Shown piece after piece: positions 33,168 to 42,212 of a DNA stretch of 64,000 nucleotides. The notes beneath the pieces are model-generated. The model had not been told where the DNA came from. It did no database searches and was given only the letters and a program-made list of their open reading frames with translations. Numbering within the stretch: the stretch's first letter is position 1; each line of letters starts with the position of its first letter. Origin of the DNA: Pseudomonas sp. AL03 (GTDB lineage: Bacteria > Pseudomonadota > Gammaproteobacteria > Pseudomonadales > Pseudomonadaceae); NCBI RefSeq assembly GCF_029960815.1, contig NZ_JASBRE010000015.1, positions 1 to 64,000 on the forward strand. The letters run 5' to 3'. A program made the translations under genes and the position numbers.

Positions 33168-34787
33168 ATGACGATTTCTCGACGATGGTTCATGGCAGGC
33201 CTGGCGCTGACCGGCGCCGCGGTGCCTGCGGCTTTTTATGGGCATCGTGAATGGACGAAACCGGATCCGACGATCACCCCCGGCGAAGCTTCGTTCGATG
33301 TCGCGGATGTCGCTGGCCAGCACTTGGCGAACACCTTGCGCGGTGTCTGGCAGATTCGTTTCGAGGGGCCTGACGCTGGCATCGAAGGCCTGCCACGGGA
33401 CGGGCTGGAGGTGTTTCTCGACATCGGTCACAAAGGTCGCGGCTTGAGCGGGTTCCTCGACACCGCCGAACGTTTGCGTTCGAGCGAAGCGCCGCGTTAT
33501 CGGGTGCTCGGCGACCTGGCCGGCGCCAACCCGGCGCAGTTGCGCTGGCGACTGCTCAGCGCCAGCGGCACAGCGGACTATGAATTCAGCATGGCGCTGG
33601 ACGAGGTCTGGGCCGGTTTCGGCAACGCCGGCAGCGGCACCCTCAGTGGTCGGGTGTTGAATCTGGACCGTCCGTTGATGTTGACGGCGCAGGACAATCG
33701 CTTCATTGCCGTCAAGCGCGTGTTCCCCGAAGCCCGCGAGCGAACCGGCCTCAATCCGACGCTGCTGGCCTGGCTGATTTCGCCCGGGCATCGACTGTTC
33801 CACCAGCTCTGGCATGCCTCCCGGGACAAATGGCACACACTGTCCGAAGACAAGCGCGCAGCCCTTCGCGGCATTGGTTGGCAGCCTGGCCCGCGAGACA
33901 AGGAGCGTGATGCCCGTGGCGCGCGCAAGGATCGCAACGGCTCGGGGGTGGATTTTTTCTTCATGCACCGGCACATGCTCGGCACGGCGCGCTCCCTGCA
34001 GGACTTGCCGTCCTGGCCGCATTTCCCGTTGCCACAGCCGGAACTGGCGCGGGATCGACTCGGGTTTGCCGATTATTTCGACAACCACGACGGCACCGCG
34101 CTGCCGCCGACCTGGCTGGCCGATGACGATGCCGAGTACTCGCAATGGGTCAGCGACATCAAGACCGCCGAGACCTACCACAGCAATTTCCAGGTCTGGG
34201 AGTCGCAGTACCGCGATCCGCGTTATCTGTCGACATTGACCCTGGGTCAGTTCGGTTCAGAGGTGGAATTGGGGCTGCACGACTGGCTGCACATGCGTTG
34301 GGCCTCGGTGCCGCGTGATCCGTCCAACGGTCAGCCGGTGCCGTTTGCCCGGGATCCGGCGGACTTTTCCGCTCGCTGGTTTGCTCCGGAAAACGACTTC
34401 CTAGGCGATCCGTTTTCGTCCCACGTCAACCCGGTGTTCTGGCACTTCCATGGCTGGATCGACGATCGTCTGGAAGACTGGTTCCGCGCGCATGAGCGTT
34501 TTCATCCGGGGGAGGTCAGTCGGCTTGAGGTGAAGGGTGTGCCTTGGTTTGCGCCGGGACGTTGGGTCGAGATCGACGACCCGTGGCTCGGCCCGAGCAC
34601 TCATGGTTGCAGCACTACGCCGGGGTTACAGACCGGCAAGTCGGTCGAGATGGACCCGGAAACTATGAAGCTGGCGTTGCGGATTACCTTTGGGGATGAC
34701 GAGAAGAAGCTGGAGGATTTGTTCCGCAAGGTGCCGCAGCGGCCTTGGTATGCGCGGCATTTGAAGGCCAAACCGGTCGTCACATGA
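33168..34787 (+). CDS. pvdP: Periplasmic tyrosinase PvdP
   Basis: 539-residue copper oxidase that hydroxylates and cyclises the tyrosine-derived part of ferribactin to form the pyoverdine chromophore in the periplasm. N-terminal Tat-type signal MTISRRWFMAGLALTGAAVPAAF. A first, tyrosinase-unlike domain spans about 40-250. The copper-binding half shows FFMHRHMLG near 265 and HVNPVFWHFHGWIDDRLEDW near 420. I chose ATG 33168, with an AGGTAGGG site before it, because it places the twin arginines correctly; ATG 33147 and a TTG at 33129 are in frame alternatives. It is a single gene with its own PvdS box. The stop overlaps repeat copy 3 by two bases. Confidence 0.94.
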   Translation: MTISRRWFMAGLALTGAAVPAAFYGHREWTKPDPTITPGEASFDVADVAGQHLANTLRGVWQIRFEGPDAGIEGLPRDGLEVFLDIGHKGRGLSGFLDTAERLRSSEAPRYRVLGDLAGANPAQLRWRLLSASGTADYEFSMALDEVWAGFGNAGSGTLSGRVLNLDRPLMLTAQDNRFIAVKRVFPEARERTGLNPTLLAWLISPGHRLFHQLWHASRDKWHTLSEDKRAALRGIGWQPGPRDKERDARGARKDRNGSGVDFFFMHRHMLGTARSLQDLPSWPHFPLPQPELARDRLGFADYFDNHDGTALPPTWLADDDAEYSQWVSDIKTAETYHSNFQVWESQYRDPRYLSTLTLGQFGSEVELGLHDWLHMRWASVPRDPSNGQPVPFARDPADFSARWFAPENDFLGDPFSSHVNPVFWHFHGWIDDRLEDWFRAHERFHPGEVSRLEVKGVPWFAPGRWVEIDDPWLGPSTHGCSTTPGLQTGKSVEMDPETMKLALRITFGDDEKKLEDLFRKVPQRPWYARHLKAKPVVT

Positions 34788-34896
34788 TCGTTCCCACGCT
34801 CTGCGTGGGAATGCCTCAACGGACGCTCCGCGTTCGGCTCTCGATGGGACGCAGAGCGTCCCGGGCTGCATTCCCACGCGGAGCGTGGGAACGATC
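34786..34896. repeat. Palindromic intergenic repeat, copy 3
   Basis: Fills the whole gap between the convergent pvdP and opmQ genes, starting inside the pvdP stop codon and ending two bases from the opmQ stop. It may serve as a two-way transcription barrier. No other terminator is visible between these genes. Confidence 0.92.
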
Positions 34897-34898
34897 AA

Positions 34899-36299
34899 TT
34901 ACAGCGCCTTCCACCCCCCACCCAGCGCCTTGTACAACGCAATACTCGCCTGCAACCGCGACAACCGCAGCTGCACATTCAAATCCTGCGCCGCATACAA
35001 CGTGCGCTGCGTCTCCAGCACCGTCAGCAAATCCTCGGCTCCGGCCTGATAACGGCTTTGCGCAATGTTGAATGCCGTCTGCGCCTGGTTCAGTTCTTCA
35101 CCTTGCCACTGCCGCTGTTCGTCCAGTCCGCGAATGCTGTTGAGGGCTTTTTCCACATCGGCGAACCCATTGATGATCGCCCCGCGATACGTCTCCAGCA
35201 GTTCTTCCTGGCGGGCCGTGGCCTTGTCGCGCTCGGCACTCAGGCGACCATTGTTGAAGACTGGCGCGAGCAATCCAGCGGTCAGGTTGTAGAACGGACT
35301 GCGCAGGATGTCGGCTGCGCGGTCGGCACCGGAGCCGATGTCTGCGCTCAGGGTCACGGCCGGCAGCATGGCGGCGCGGGCGACGGTGACGTCGGCCTGT
35401 GCGGCGGCCAGTTGTGCTTCGGCGCGGGCGATGTCCGGTCGACGGCTGATCAGTTCACTGGGCACACCGGCAGCGATGGTTGGCCATGACAGTTGATCAA
35501 AGCGTTCCTGGCCCAAAGACAATTCCTGTAGCGGCCGGCCGAGCAGGGCGGCAAGACTGATCTGCGCGTCCTGAGCCTGTTGCTGCACCAGCGGCAATTG
35601 TCGTTGTTGTGCGGCGACCAGACTTTTCTGCTGCGCCAATTCCAGCGCCGTCGCCGAGCCTGAGTCAAAACGCGTCTGCACCCGTTTCAAAACATTCTGC
35701 GCGTTCGCCAGATTCAACTCGGCAATGCGACTTTGCTCACGCAACGACAAGCTTTGCGCGTAACTGTTGGCGACGCCGCTGAGCAGCGTCAACTCCACGG
35801 TCGCCTGATCGAATTCGCTGGCCTGCAAGCCGAATTGTGCGCTGTCACGGGAAGCCCGTTGACCGCCCCAGAAATCGATTTCGTAACTGGCGCTGAGGCT
35901 GGCGTTGAAGTAATCGACGGCCTTGTTGTCGTTGTCGTTGTCGGCATCAAGCTGGCTGTAGCCGTTGCCCCGTAGCAGTTTTTGCCGATTGGCGTTCAGG
36001 GCGGCCTTGACCTCGGGTAGCAGCGAACCACCGACAACGACCGTTTCAGCCCGAGCCTGGCGCACCCGGGCGATGGCGGCGGCCAAATCGTAACTGCCGA
36101 CCCGGGCCTGTTCGATCAGGCGATCAAGCTCGGGGCTGCCAAACTGCGTCCACCATTGCAGGTTGCTGCGTGTGGCATTGGCGGTATGCGGCGACTGCCA
36201 GGAGGCGGGCGGCTGGAGGCCGCTGTCCGGGCGCTGGGCGGGACTGCCGCAGGCGCCGAGCAGCAGGCAGAGGGTCAGCAGACTGAGTTGCGGCTTCAT
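34899..36299 (-). CDS. opmQ: Outer-membrane factor of the pyoverdine efflux pump (OpmQ)
   Basis: 466-residue TolC/NodT-type outer-membrane lipoprotein. Signal MKPQLSLLTLCLLLGAC with lipobox LLGAC fixes the start at ATG 36299. Two repeated helical hairpin segments with the usual LDRLIEQAR...AAIARVRQAR and ARAEAQLAAAQADVTVARAAMLP stretches support the family. With PvdR and PvdT it secretes new pyoverdine and recycles or clears pyoverdine from the periplasm. It starts 8 bases after the pvdT stop, last gene of pvdRT-opmQ. Confidence 0.93.
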   Translation of the reverse strand: MKPQLSLLTLCLLLGACGSPAQRPDSGLQPPASWQSPHTANATRSNLQWWTQFGSPELDRLIEQARVGSYDLAAAIARVRQARAETVVVGGSLLPEVKAALNANRQKLLRGNGYSQLDADNDNDNKAVDYFNASLSASYEIDFWGGQRASRDSAQFGLQASEFDQATVELTLLSGVANSYAQSLSLREQSRIAELNLANAQNVLKRVQTRFDSGSATALELAQQKSLVAAQQRQLPLVQQQAQDAQISLAALLGRPLQELSLGQERFDQLSWPTIAAGVPSELISRRPDIARAEAQLAAAQADVTVARAAMLPAVTLSADIGSGADRAADILRSPFYNLTAGLLAPVFNNGRLSAERDKATARQEELLETYRGAIINGFADVEKALNSIRGLDEQRQWQGEELNQAQTAFNIAQSRYQAGAEDLLTVLETQRTLYAAQDLNVQLRLSRLQASIALYKALGGGWKAL

Positions 36300-36306
36300 G
36301 GAGAGA

Positions 36307-38280
36307 TCATTCACTGGTAAGGGCCGTGACCGGGTCGAGTCGGGCAGCTTTGCGGGCCGGCATGAAGCCGAAGACAACACCGGTGACCAGGGCGCAGCCG
36401 AAGGCGCCGAGCACCGCTATCAAGGAGAACGCGACAGCGACTTCGCTGAGGATCAGCACGCCGCCGACGATCAGCGCCAGGGCGATCCCGGCGAGCCCGC
36501 CGACCACCGAAAGCATCACCGCTTCGGTGAGGAACTGGCGCAGGATGTCGCGTTGGCGCGCGCCGGTGGCCATGCGGATACCGATCTCACGTGTCCGTTC
36601 GCGCACGGTCATGAGCATGATGTTCATCACGCCGATGCCGCCCACCAGCAACGAAATCGCGGCAATCGAGCCGAGCATCAACGACAGGGTATTTTGCGTG
36701 CGTGCCTCGGCTTGAATCATTGCCGCGTTGTTGGTCAGTTCGAAATCCTTTTTGCCGTTGTGCAATCGCAGCATCAATTGCTCGATGGCTTTTTCGGTCT
36801 CCTTGACCTTGCGCGCATCGGCGGCGGCGATGGCCACGTATTCGGGATTGTGGGTGCCGAACAGCCGCACACTCGCAGCGGAATACGGAATGGCGATGCG
36901 GTCGTCGCTGTCGGAGTCGCCGGAGCTGGCGCCTTTTTCGGCAAGCACGCCGACCACCTGGAACGGCACGTTCTCAATCAGGATGTACTGGCCGATCGGG
37001 TTGGCGACGTCCTTGAGCAACTTGGTCCGCACCTTGTGGCCAATCACCGCGACCGCCGCCGCATTACGTTCATCGTCTTGAGTGAAATAGCTGCCTTCCA
37101 CCACCGGCCAGTTGAAGATGTTCGGGAAGTTGGTGTCGTTGCCGCCGACGTAACTCAAGTGGTCGAGGTTGCCGAAACGCACCCCGGCCTCCTGGCCATT
37201 GACCGGCATGATACGCATCACTTGCGGCAGGCTCGCCACCGCTGCGACGTCATCCAGGGTGACGATGCCCAGTGGTGTTCGCGGGTTTGGCGACGAGCCG
37301 CTGAGGTAAATGATGTTGGAACCGAACGCGCCCATTTGCGCCATCACCTGGCGCTTGCTGCCTTCACCCACCGCCAGCATCACCACCACCGACGCGACGC
37401 CGATGATGATCCCTAGCAACGTCAGCGCGGTGCGAAAGCGGTTGATCCACATCACCCGCCACGCGGCTTGCACGGCATCGACCAGTTCGCCTTTCCAGGC
37501 CCCGGTGGCTTCGGCGCCTTCGGTGAGGCGCTTGCGCAAGTCCACCGCTTGCAGCGCGCCGGGATTGGCCGACGCCTGTACTTCGGGGTTGTCCCGGGCG
37601 CTGTCGCTGATGATCAGCCCGTCGCGAATTTCGATGATGCGTTTGGCCCGCGCCGCCACTTCGCGGTCGTGGGTGATGAGGATCACCACGTGGCCCTGGC
37701 TCGCCAGTTCGTCGAGCAGGGCCATGACCTCGGCACCGCTGTGGCTGTCGAGGGCGCCGGTGGGTTCGTCGGCGAGGATGATGTGGCCGCCGTTCATCAA
37801 GGCGCGGGCGATCGACACCCGTTGTTGCTGGCCGCCGGAGAGCTGGTGCGGACGATTGCCGGTGCGTGAAGCCAGGCCGAGACGGTCGAGCAGGGCGGCA
37901 GCGCGGGCGTGGCGTTCGGCGGCCGGAGTGCCGGCGTAGATGGCCGGCATCTCGACGTTTTCCTGGGCCGAGCCGGACGGGATCAGGTGATAACCCTGAA
38001 AGACAAAACCAAAGGCTTCGCGGCGCAGCCAGGCCAGTTCGTCGCTGTCGAGTGCGGCGACGTTTTCGCCGGCGAAGCGGTACTCGCCCGAGGTCGGACG
38101 GTCGAGGCAGCCGAGAATATTCATCAGCGTCGACTTGCCGGAGCCGGAAGCGCCGACGATCGCCACGAATTCCCCAGCATGGATCGACAGGTCGATACCG
38201 CGCAGCACGTGAACTTCAGGTGAGTCGCCGCCGCCGTAGGCTTTGCGGATGTCCTGCAGGTCAATCAGGGGCGTCAGCAT
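36307..38280 (-). CDS. pvdT: MacB-type ABC transporter PvdT
   Basis: 657-residue inner-membrane ATPase/permease. N-terminal ATPase: Walker A GASGSGKST near 42, signature LSGGQQQRV, Walker B IILADEPT. Then a first membrane helix near 280, a large periplasmic domain (about 305-530) and three C-terminal helices ending TALTSE, the MacB topology with four membrane segments. It powers the tripartite pump with PvdR and OpmQ. It directly abuts pvdR (stop 38281, start 38280), implying translational coupling. Confidence 0.94.
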   Translation of the reverse strand: MLTPLIDLQDIRKAYGGGDSPEVHVLRGIDLSIHAGEFVAIVGASGSGKSTLMNILGCLDRPTSGEYRFAGENVAALDSDELAWLRREAFGFVFQGYHLIPSGSAQENVEMPAIYAGTPAAERHARAAALLDRLGLASRTGNRPHQLSGGQQQRVSIARALMNGGHIILADEPTGALDSHSGAEVMALLDELASQGHVVILITHDREVAARAKRIIEIRDGLIISDSARDNPEVQASANPGALQAVDLRKRLTEGAEATGAWKGELVDAVQAAWRVMWINRFRTALTLLGIIIGVASVVVMLAVGEGSKRQVMAQMGAFGSNIIYLSGSSPNPRTPLGIVTLDDVAAVASLPQVMRIMPVNGQEAGVRFGNLDHLSYVGGNDTNFPNIFNWPVVEGSYFTQDDERNAAAVAVIGHKVRTKLLKDVANPIGQYILIENVPFQVVGVLAEKGASSGDSDSDDRIAIPYSAASVRLFGTHNPEYVAIAAADARKVKETEKAIEQLMLRLHNGKKDFELTNNAAMIQAEARTQNTLSLMLGSIAAISLLVGGIGVMNIMLMTVRERTREIGIRMATGARQRDILRQFLTEAVMLSVVGGLAGIALALIVGGVLILSEVAVAFSLIAVLGAFGCALVTGVVFGFMPARKAARLDPVTALTSE

Positions 38281-39465
38281 TCAGCCGCCACTCCCGTCGG
38301 CCGGGCCGATCAACAGGTGATCGCCTTCCTGCAAGCCGTCGAGGACCTGCACCCGCAGGCGATCGCTGATGCCGGTGCGAACGTCGCGCTGTTCGATGCG
38401 GCCATTTTTGGTGACGACCTGCGCGGTCTGACTGTCGGTCTGATTGTGGGTTTGAGCGCCGACTTGCAGGGCCGCGATGGGCGCGGTGAGGACGTTTTTC
38501 GCCTGCTCAGCGACGAAGAATACTTGTGTGGTCATTTCCGCCATCAGCGCGTTGTCGGCGTTGTCGACGTCCAGCAGTACGGTGTACAGCACCACGCGAG
38601 CGCTGCCGCTTTTACTCGAACTGGCCGGGCTGCCGCCACCTTGGCTGGTTTGGTCCAGTGGCTTGGGCGTCACGGGCAGAATTTGCCGCACGGTGCTGTT
38701 CCAGCGACGGTTGCCGCCGCTGAGGGTGGTGAACCAGGCGGTCATGCCGGGTTTGACGTGACCGATGTCGGCTTCCGACACCTCGGCCCAGACGGTCATC
38801 GGCGACAACTTGGCGATGCGCAGAATCAGTGGCGTCTGCTGCTGGGCGTTAAGGGTCTGGCCTTCACGGGCGTCGAGTGCAACGACGGTTCCGCTCATGG
38901 GCGCATAGATTCGGGTGTAACCCAATTCCGCCTGATCGCTGCGCAGGCTGGCCTGGGCCTGGCGGATCTGCGCCTGGAACATGTCAATACGGGCCTGGGT
39001 GGCGCGCAGTTCGGCCTCGGCGGTCTGCACATCTTCTTCACGGGTGGCGCCACCGGCCTTGAGGTTCTGCTGGCGCTGGAATTTCTGCCGGGCGAGGTCG
39101 TGCTGCGCCCATTGCTCTTGCAGCTGTGCCTTGAGGTTTTCGATGGAGAAACGCCCGGCGTCGAGTTTGGCCTGCTGCGTGGAGGGATCGATTTCCACCA
39201 GCAACTGGCCATCCTTGACGGTGTCACCGACTTCCACGTGGATCTTGTGGATCTGCCCGGACGCTTGGGCACCCACGTCGACATAGCGGCGAGGTTGCAG
39301 AGTGCCCAGCGCGGTGACGCTGCTTTCGATGTCGGCGCGGGTGACCTGAACGGTGGCGAACTGGTCGCGGCCGGGCGGGATGATCCGCCAGGCGGCCACG
39401 GCGATAACGGGGATCAGACAAAGTGCTACAAGCAGTGCGCGTCGGGTCTGTCGGGGACGTTTCAT
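38281..39465 (-). CDS. pvdR: Periplasmic adaptor PvdR (MacA-like)
   Basis: 394-residue membrane-fusion protein linking PvdT to OpmQ. One N-terminal anchor (ALLVALCLIPVIAVAAW), lipoyl half-motifs (VDVGAQASGQIHKIHVEVGDTVKDGQLL and YAPMSGTVVALDAREGQTL regions), a coiled-coil hairpin between them (about 100-180) and a beta-barrel/C-terminal domain. First gene of the operon, with a PvdS box 73-96 bases upstream. Confidence 0.94.
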   Translation of the reverse strand: MKRPRQTRRALLVALCLIPVIAVAAWRIIPPGRDQFATVQVTRADIESSVTALGTLQPRRYVDVGAQASGQIHKIHVEVGDTVKDGQLLVEIDPSTQQAKLDAGRFSIENLKAQLQEQWAQHDLARQKFQRQQNLKAGGATREEDVQTAEAELRATQARIDMFQAQIRQAQASLRSDQAELGYTRIYAPMSGTVVALDAREGQTLNAQQQTPLILRIAKLSPMTVWAEVSEADIGHVKPGMTAWFTTLSGGNRRWNSTVRQILPVTPKPLDQTSQGGGSPASSSKSGSARVVLYTVLLDVDNADNALMAEMTTQVFFVAEQAKNVLTAPIAALQVGAQTHNQTDSQTAQVVTKNGRIEQRDVRTGISDRLRVQVLDGLQEGDHLLIGPADGSGG

Positions 39466-39537
39466 GCAGGGTTCCGGCCAATGAATATCGGCCCGTCGTT
39501 CAAAACCGTTGAATAGGGACGGGGAGCTGTCCTGTAA

Positions 39538-39561
39538 ACGAGGAAAGTGGCAGGAAATTTA
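39538..39561 (-). promoter_or_regulatory. PvdS box upstream of pvdRT-opmQ
   Basis: Minus-strand TAAAT (39561-39557), 16 bases, CGT (39540-39538). It sits in the pvdR-fpvI divergent region. Confidence 0.85.
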
Positions 39562-39623
39562 GGCGACGACGCTCCCACAGTTCAAGACTATTTGTCGGGC
39601 AAGGTGAAGCAACACTTTAAATC

Positions 39624-39643
39624 TATATGAGAATTACTATAAA
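39624..39643 (+). promoter_or_regulatory. Fur-like box upstream of fpvI
   Basis: TATATGAGAATTACTATAAA resembles a Fur operator (GAATTA core flanked by AT-rich arms) and lies about 100 bases before fpvI. Fur control of ECF sigma genes for siderophore uptake is the established scheme; the match is only by eye. Confidence 0.45.
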
Positions 39644-39739
39644 TTACGCGCCTCGAACTGCCACTATCGTGCCACTGCCCATGTCGGCGGTCGTCGATCT
39701 GGCTCAAGGACAGAAACCGCACCCCTGCGGCCGGGAGTC

Positions 39740-40222
39740 ATGTTGGAAAACTACTATCGCGAGCTGGTGTGTTTTTTGAACGCCAAGCTGGGCAACCGTC
39801 AGGTGGCCGAAGATGTGGTGCATGACGCTTATCTGCGGGTACTGGAGCGTTCCAGCGACACGCCGATCGAGCAGCCTCGGGCGTTCCTGTATCGCACCGC
39901 GCTCAATCTGGTGATCGACGACCATCGGCGCAATGCCCTGCGTCAGGTCGAATCGCTGGAAGTGCTCGACAACGAAGAGCGCTACTTCACCCCATCGCCT
40001 CACCACAGCCTCGATCACGGTCAACGCCTGGAGATGCTCCAGCGTGCATTGGCGGAATTGCCACGGTTGTGTCGCGAGAGTTTCCTGCTGCGCAAGATCG
40101 ATGGCCTGTCGCACCCGGAGATCGCCCAACACCTGGGTATTTCCAGGGCCCTGGTGGAGAAACACATCGTCAATGCGATGAAGCATTGCCGTGTGCGGAT
40201 GCGTCAATGGGATGCCCATTGA
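39740..40222 (+). CDS. fpvI: ECF sigma factor FpvI
   Basis: 160-residue FecI-type sigma factor, expected to drive fpvA transcription when FpvA binds ferripyoverdine. Region 2 motif AEDVVHDAYLRVLE near 25-38 and region 4 helix-turn-helix HPEIAQHLGISRALVEKHIVNAMKHCR near 125-152 are clear. Location between pvdR and pvdA matches PAO1 fpvI; PvdS is longer and differs in sequence. The anti-sigma gene fpvR, next to fpvI in PAO1, is missing here. The start is ATG 39740 after a GGGAG site. Confidence 0.88.
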   Translation: MLENYYRELVCFLNAKLGNRQVAEDVVHDAYLRVLERSSDTPIEQPRAFLYRTALNLVIDDHRRNALRQVESLEVLDNEERYFTPSPHHSLDHGQRLEMLQRALAELPRLCRESFLLRKIDGLSHPEIAQHLGISRALVEKHIVNAMKHCRVRMRQWDAH

Positions 40223-40248
40223 TCTTTTCTGCTTCATCAACATTGCGT

Positions 40249-40272
40249 TAAATTTTGTTTCATTGTCCTCGT
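40249..40272 (+). promoter_or_regulatory. PvdS box upstream of pvdA
   Basis: TAAAT (40249-40253), 16 bases, CGT (40270-40272), about 97 bases before pvdA. Confidence 0.87.
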
Positions 40273-40368
40273 TCCCTTCAACAGACGACTTGCTGTCCTG
40301 CTCAAGGCCGGTCAGGTCACGTAGGCTTATTCCCCGCAGTAGAGGGGTTCATCCAGAGGACACTGGAA

Positions 40369-41706
40369 ATGACACAGGCAATTGCATCGCCCATCGTTCA
40401 CGACCTGATCGGCGTCGGCTTCGGCCCTTCGAACCTGGCGCTGGCCATCGCTCTGCAGGAGCGCGGGCCGAGTCAGGGCGAGCTGGATGTTCTGTTTCTC
40501 GACAAGCAGGCCGACTACCGCTGGCACGGCAACACCCTGGTGACCCAGAGCGAGTTGCAGATTTCCTTCCTCAAGGACCTGGTGACCCTGCGCAATCCGA
40601 CCAGCCCTTACTCGTTCGTTAACTACCTCAAGCACCACGGCCGTCTGGTGGACTTCATCAACCTCGGCACCTTCTATCCGTGCCGTATGGAGTACAACGA
40701 CTACCTGCGCTGGGTCGCCGGGCAATTCACCGAGCAAAGCCGTTACGGCGAAGAAGTGCTGACCATCGAGCCGGTGCTGCACAACCAGCAGGTCGAAGCA
40801 CTGCGGGTGATCTCGCGCGATTCCCAAGGTCAACAGCACGTTCGCACCACCCGTTCGGTGGTGGTCAGCGCTGGCGGCACACCGCGCATTCCCGAAGCGT
40901 TCAAGGCACTCAAGGGTGACAGTCGCGTCTTCCATCACTCCCAGTACCTGGCGCAGATGGCCAAGCAGGCGTGCGTGAACAATCAGCCGATGAGCATCGC
41001 GATCATCGGCGGTGGGCAGAGCGCGGCGGAAGCCTTTATCGATCTGAACGACAGCTTCCCTTCGGTACAGGTGGACATGATCTTGCGCGGCTCGGCTCTG
41101 AAGCCGGCGGACGACAGCCCGTTCGTCAACGAAGTGTTCTCGCCGGAGTTCACTGACCTGGTGTTCCAGCAGGCGAACAGCGAGCGCGAGCGACTGGTCA
41201 ACGAGTACCACAACACCAACTATTCGGTGGTGGACATCGACTTGATCGAACGCATCTACGGCATCTTCTATCGTCAGAAAGTGTCGGGCATCGCGCGCCA
41301 TGCGTTCCGCACCCTGACCACGATCGAAAAAGCCACCGCCACCGAGCGCGGTATCGAGTTGGCAGTACGCAACAACGCCACGGGTGAAGTCACGGTCCGT
41401 CATTACGACGCCGTGGTGTTGGCCACCGGGTACGAGCGCCAGATGCACCGCAAACTGCTGGCGCCGCTGGAGCAATACCTGGGTGATTTCGAAGTCGATC
41501 GCAACTACAAACTGATCACTGACGAGCGCTGCAAGGCTGGCATTTATATGCAGGGCTTCTGCCAGGCCAGCCACGGCTTGAGCGACACCTTGCTGTCGAT
41601 CCTGCCGATCCGCGCCGATGAGATTGCCGGCTCTTTGTATGACCATGGCAAAAACCGTGGACACAGCCGTTCGGTGGTGGATTTGTTGCTAGCCACCGCG
41701 AGCTGA
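40369..41706 (+). CDS. pvdA: L-ornithine N5-monooxygenase
   Basis: 445-residue FAD/NADPH enzyme hydroxylating the delta-amino group of ornithine, supplying N5-hydroxyornithine to the NRPSs. FAD motif GVGFGPSNLALA near 16, NADPH motif IIGGGQSAAEAF near 218 and the C-terminal ATGYE motif near 345 are present; length is normal for the family. ATG 40369 with AGAGGA 9 bases before it; sequence upstream in frame overlaps the PvdS box region and is not expected to be translated. No transformylase or acetyltransferase to finish the hydroxamate follows it. Confidence 0.95.
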   Translation: MTQAIASPIVHDLIGVGFGPSNLALAIALQERGPSQGELDVLFLDKQADYRWHGNTLVTQSELQISFLKDLVTLRNPTSPYSFVNYLKHHGRLVDFINLGTFYPCRMEYNDYLRWVAGQFTEQSRYGEEVLTIEPVLHNQQVEALRVISRDSQGQQHVRTTRSVVVSAGGTPRIPEAFKALKGDSRVFHHSQYLAQMAKQACVNNQPMSIAIIGGGQSAAEAFIDLNDSFPSVQVDMILRGSALKPADDSPFVNEVFSPEFTDLVFQQANSERERLVNEYHNTNYSVVDIDLIERIYGIFYRQKVSGIARHAFRTLTTIEKATATERGIELAVRNNATGEVTVRHYDAVVLATGYERQMHRKLLAPLEQYLGDFEVDRNYKLITDERCKAGIYMQGFCQASHGLSDTLLSILPIRADEIAGSLYDHGKNRGHSRSVVDLLLATAS

Positions 41707-41717
41707 CTCCACACCTT

Positions 41718-41828
41718 GATCGTTCCCACGCTCTGCGTGGGAATGCCTCAACGGACGCTCCGCGTTCGGCTTTGAATGGGACGCGGAGCGTCCCGGGCTG
41801 CATTCCCACGCGGAGCGTGGGAACGATC
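41718..41828. repeat. Palindromic intergenic repeat, copy 4
   Basis: Same element as at 24705, 32974 and 34786, starting 11 bases after the pvdA stop. It marks the right edge of the pyoverdine block. The following 384 bases (41829-42212) contain no gene; a GCCGGTT/AACCGGC hairpin (41985-42003) and a short CCCAC/GTGGG pair (41951-41960) are the only structure I see and may belong to an mgtA leader. Confidence 0.92.
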
Positions 41829-42212
41829 TGCGCAGCAATCCTGAACCCTTCCTGAAGAACCTCGCGATTCCCCCATCCCACGCCTTTGCATCGTTTACTC
41901 TCCAGAAATCGGGGCGTAAGCTTCGTGCGTTTTCAATCAATAGCGGAGACCCACAGTGGGTACTTGTTCGAGTGACAGTAGTCGGCCGGTTTCGATAACC
42001 GGCACCTTCCCGGCAAGATAACGCGCCACTTTTCGTGCCGTTGTCTCGCCGAAAAGCGAGCAGCGGCATCCCGAACGCGGCCAGTCCTGGCCCGATTCCC
42101 GACGTCCTCTCATCGACGCTGAACCGTGCGTGATGTTCGACTTTTTCGTCGTCATCGCGGCGTATCGACACGCCTGCTCGAAGGTTTCCCGGCCGACCCT
42201 TGGGGAACTACC

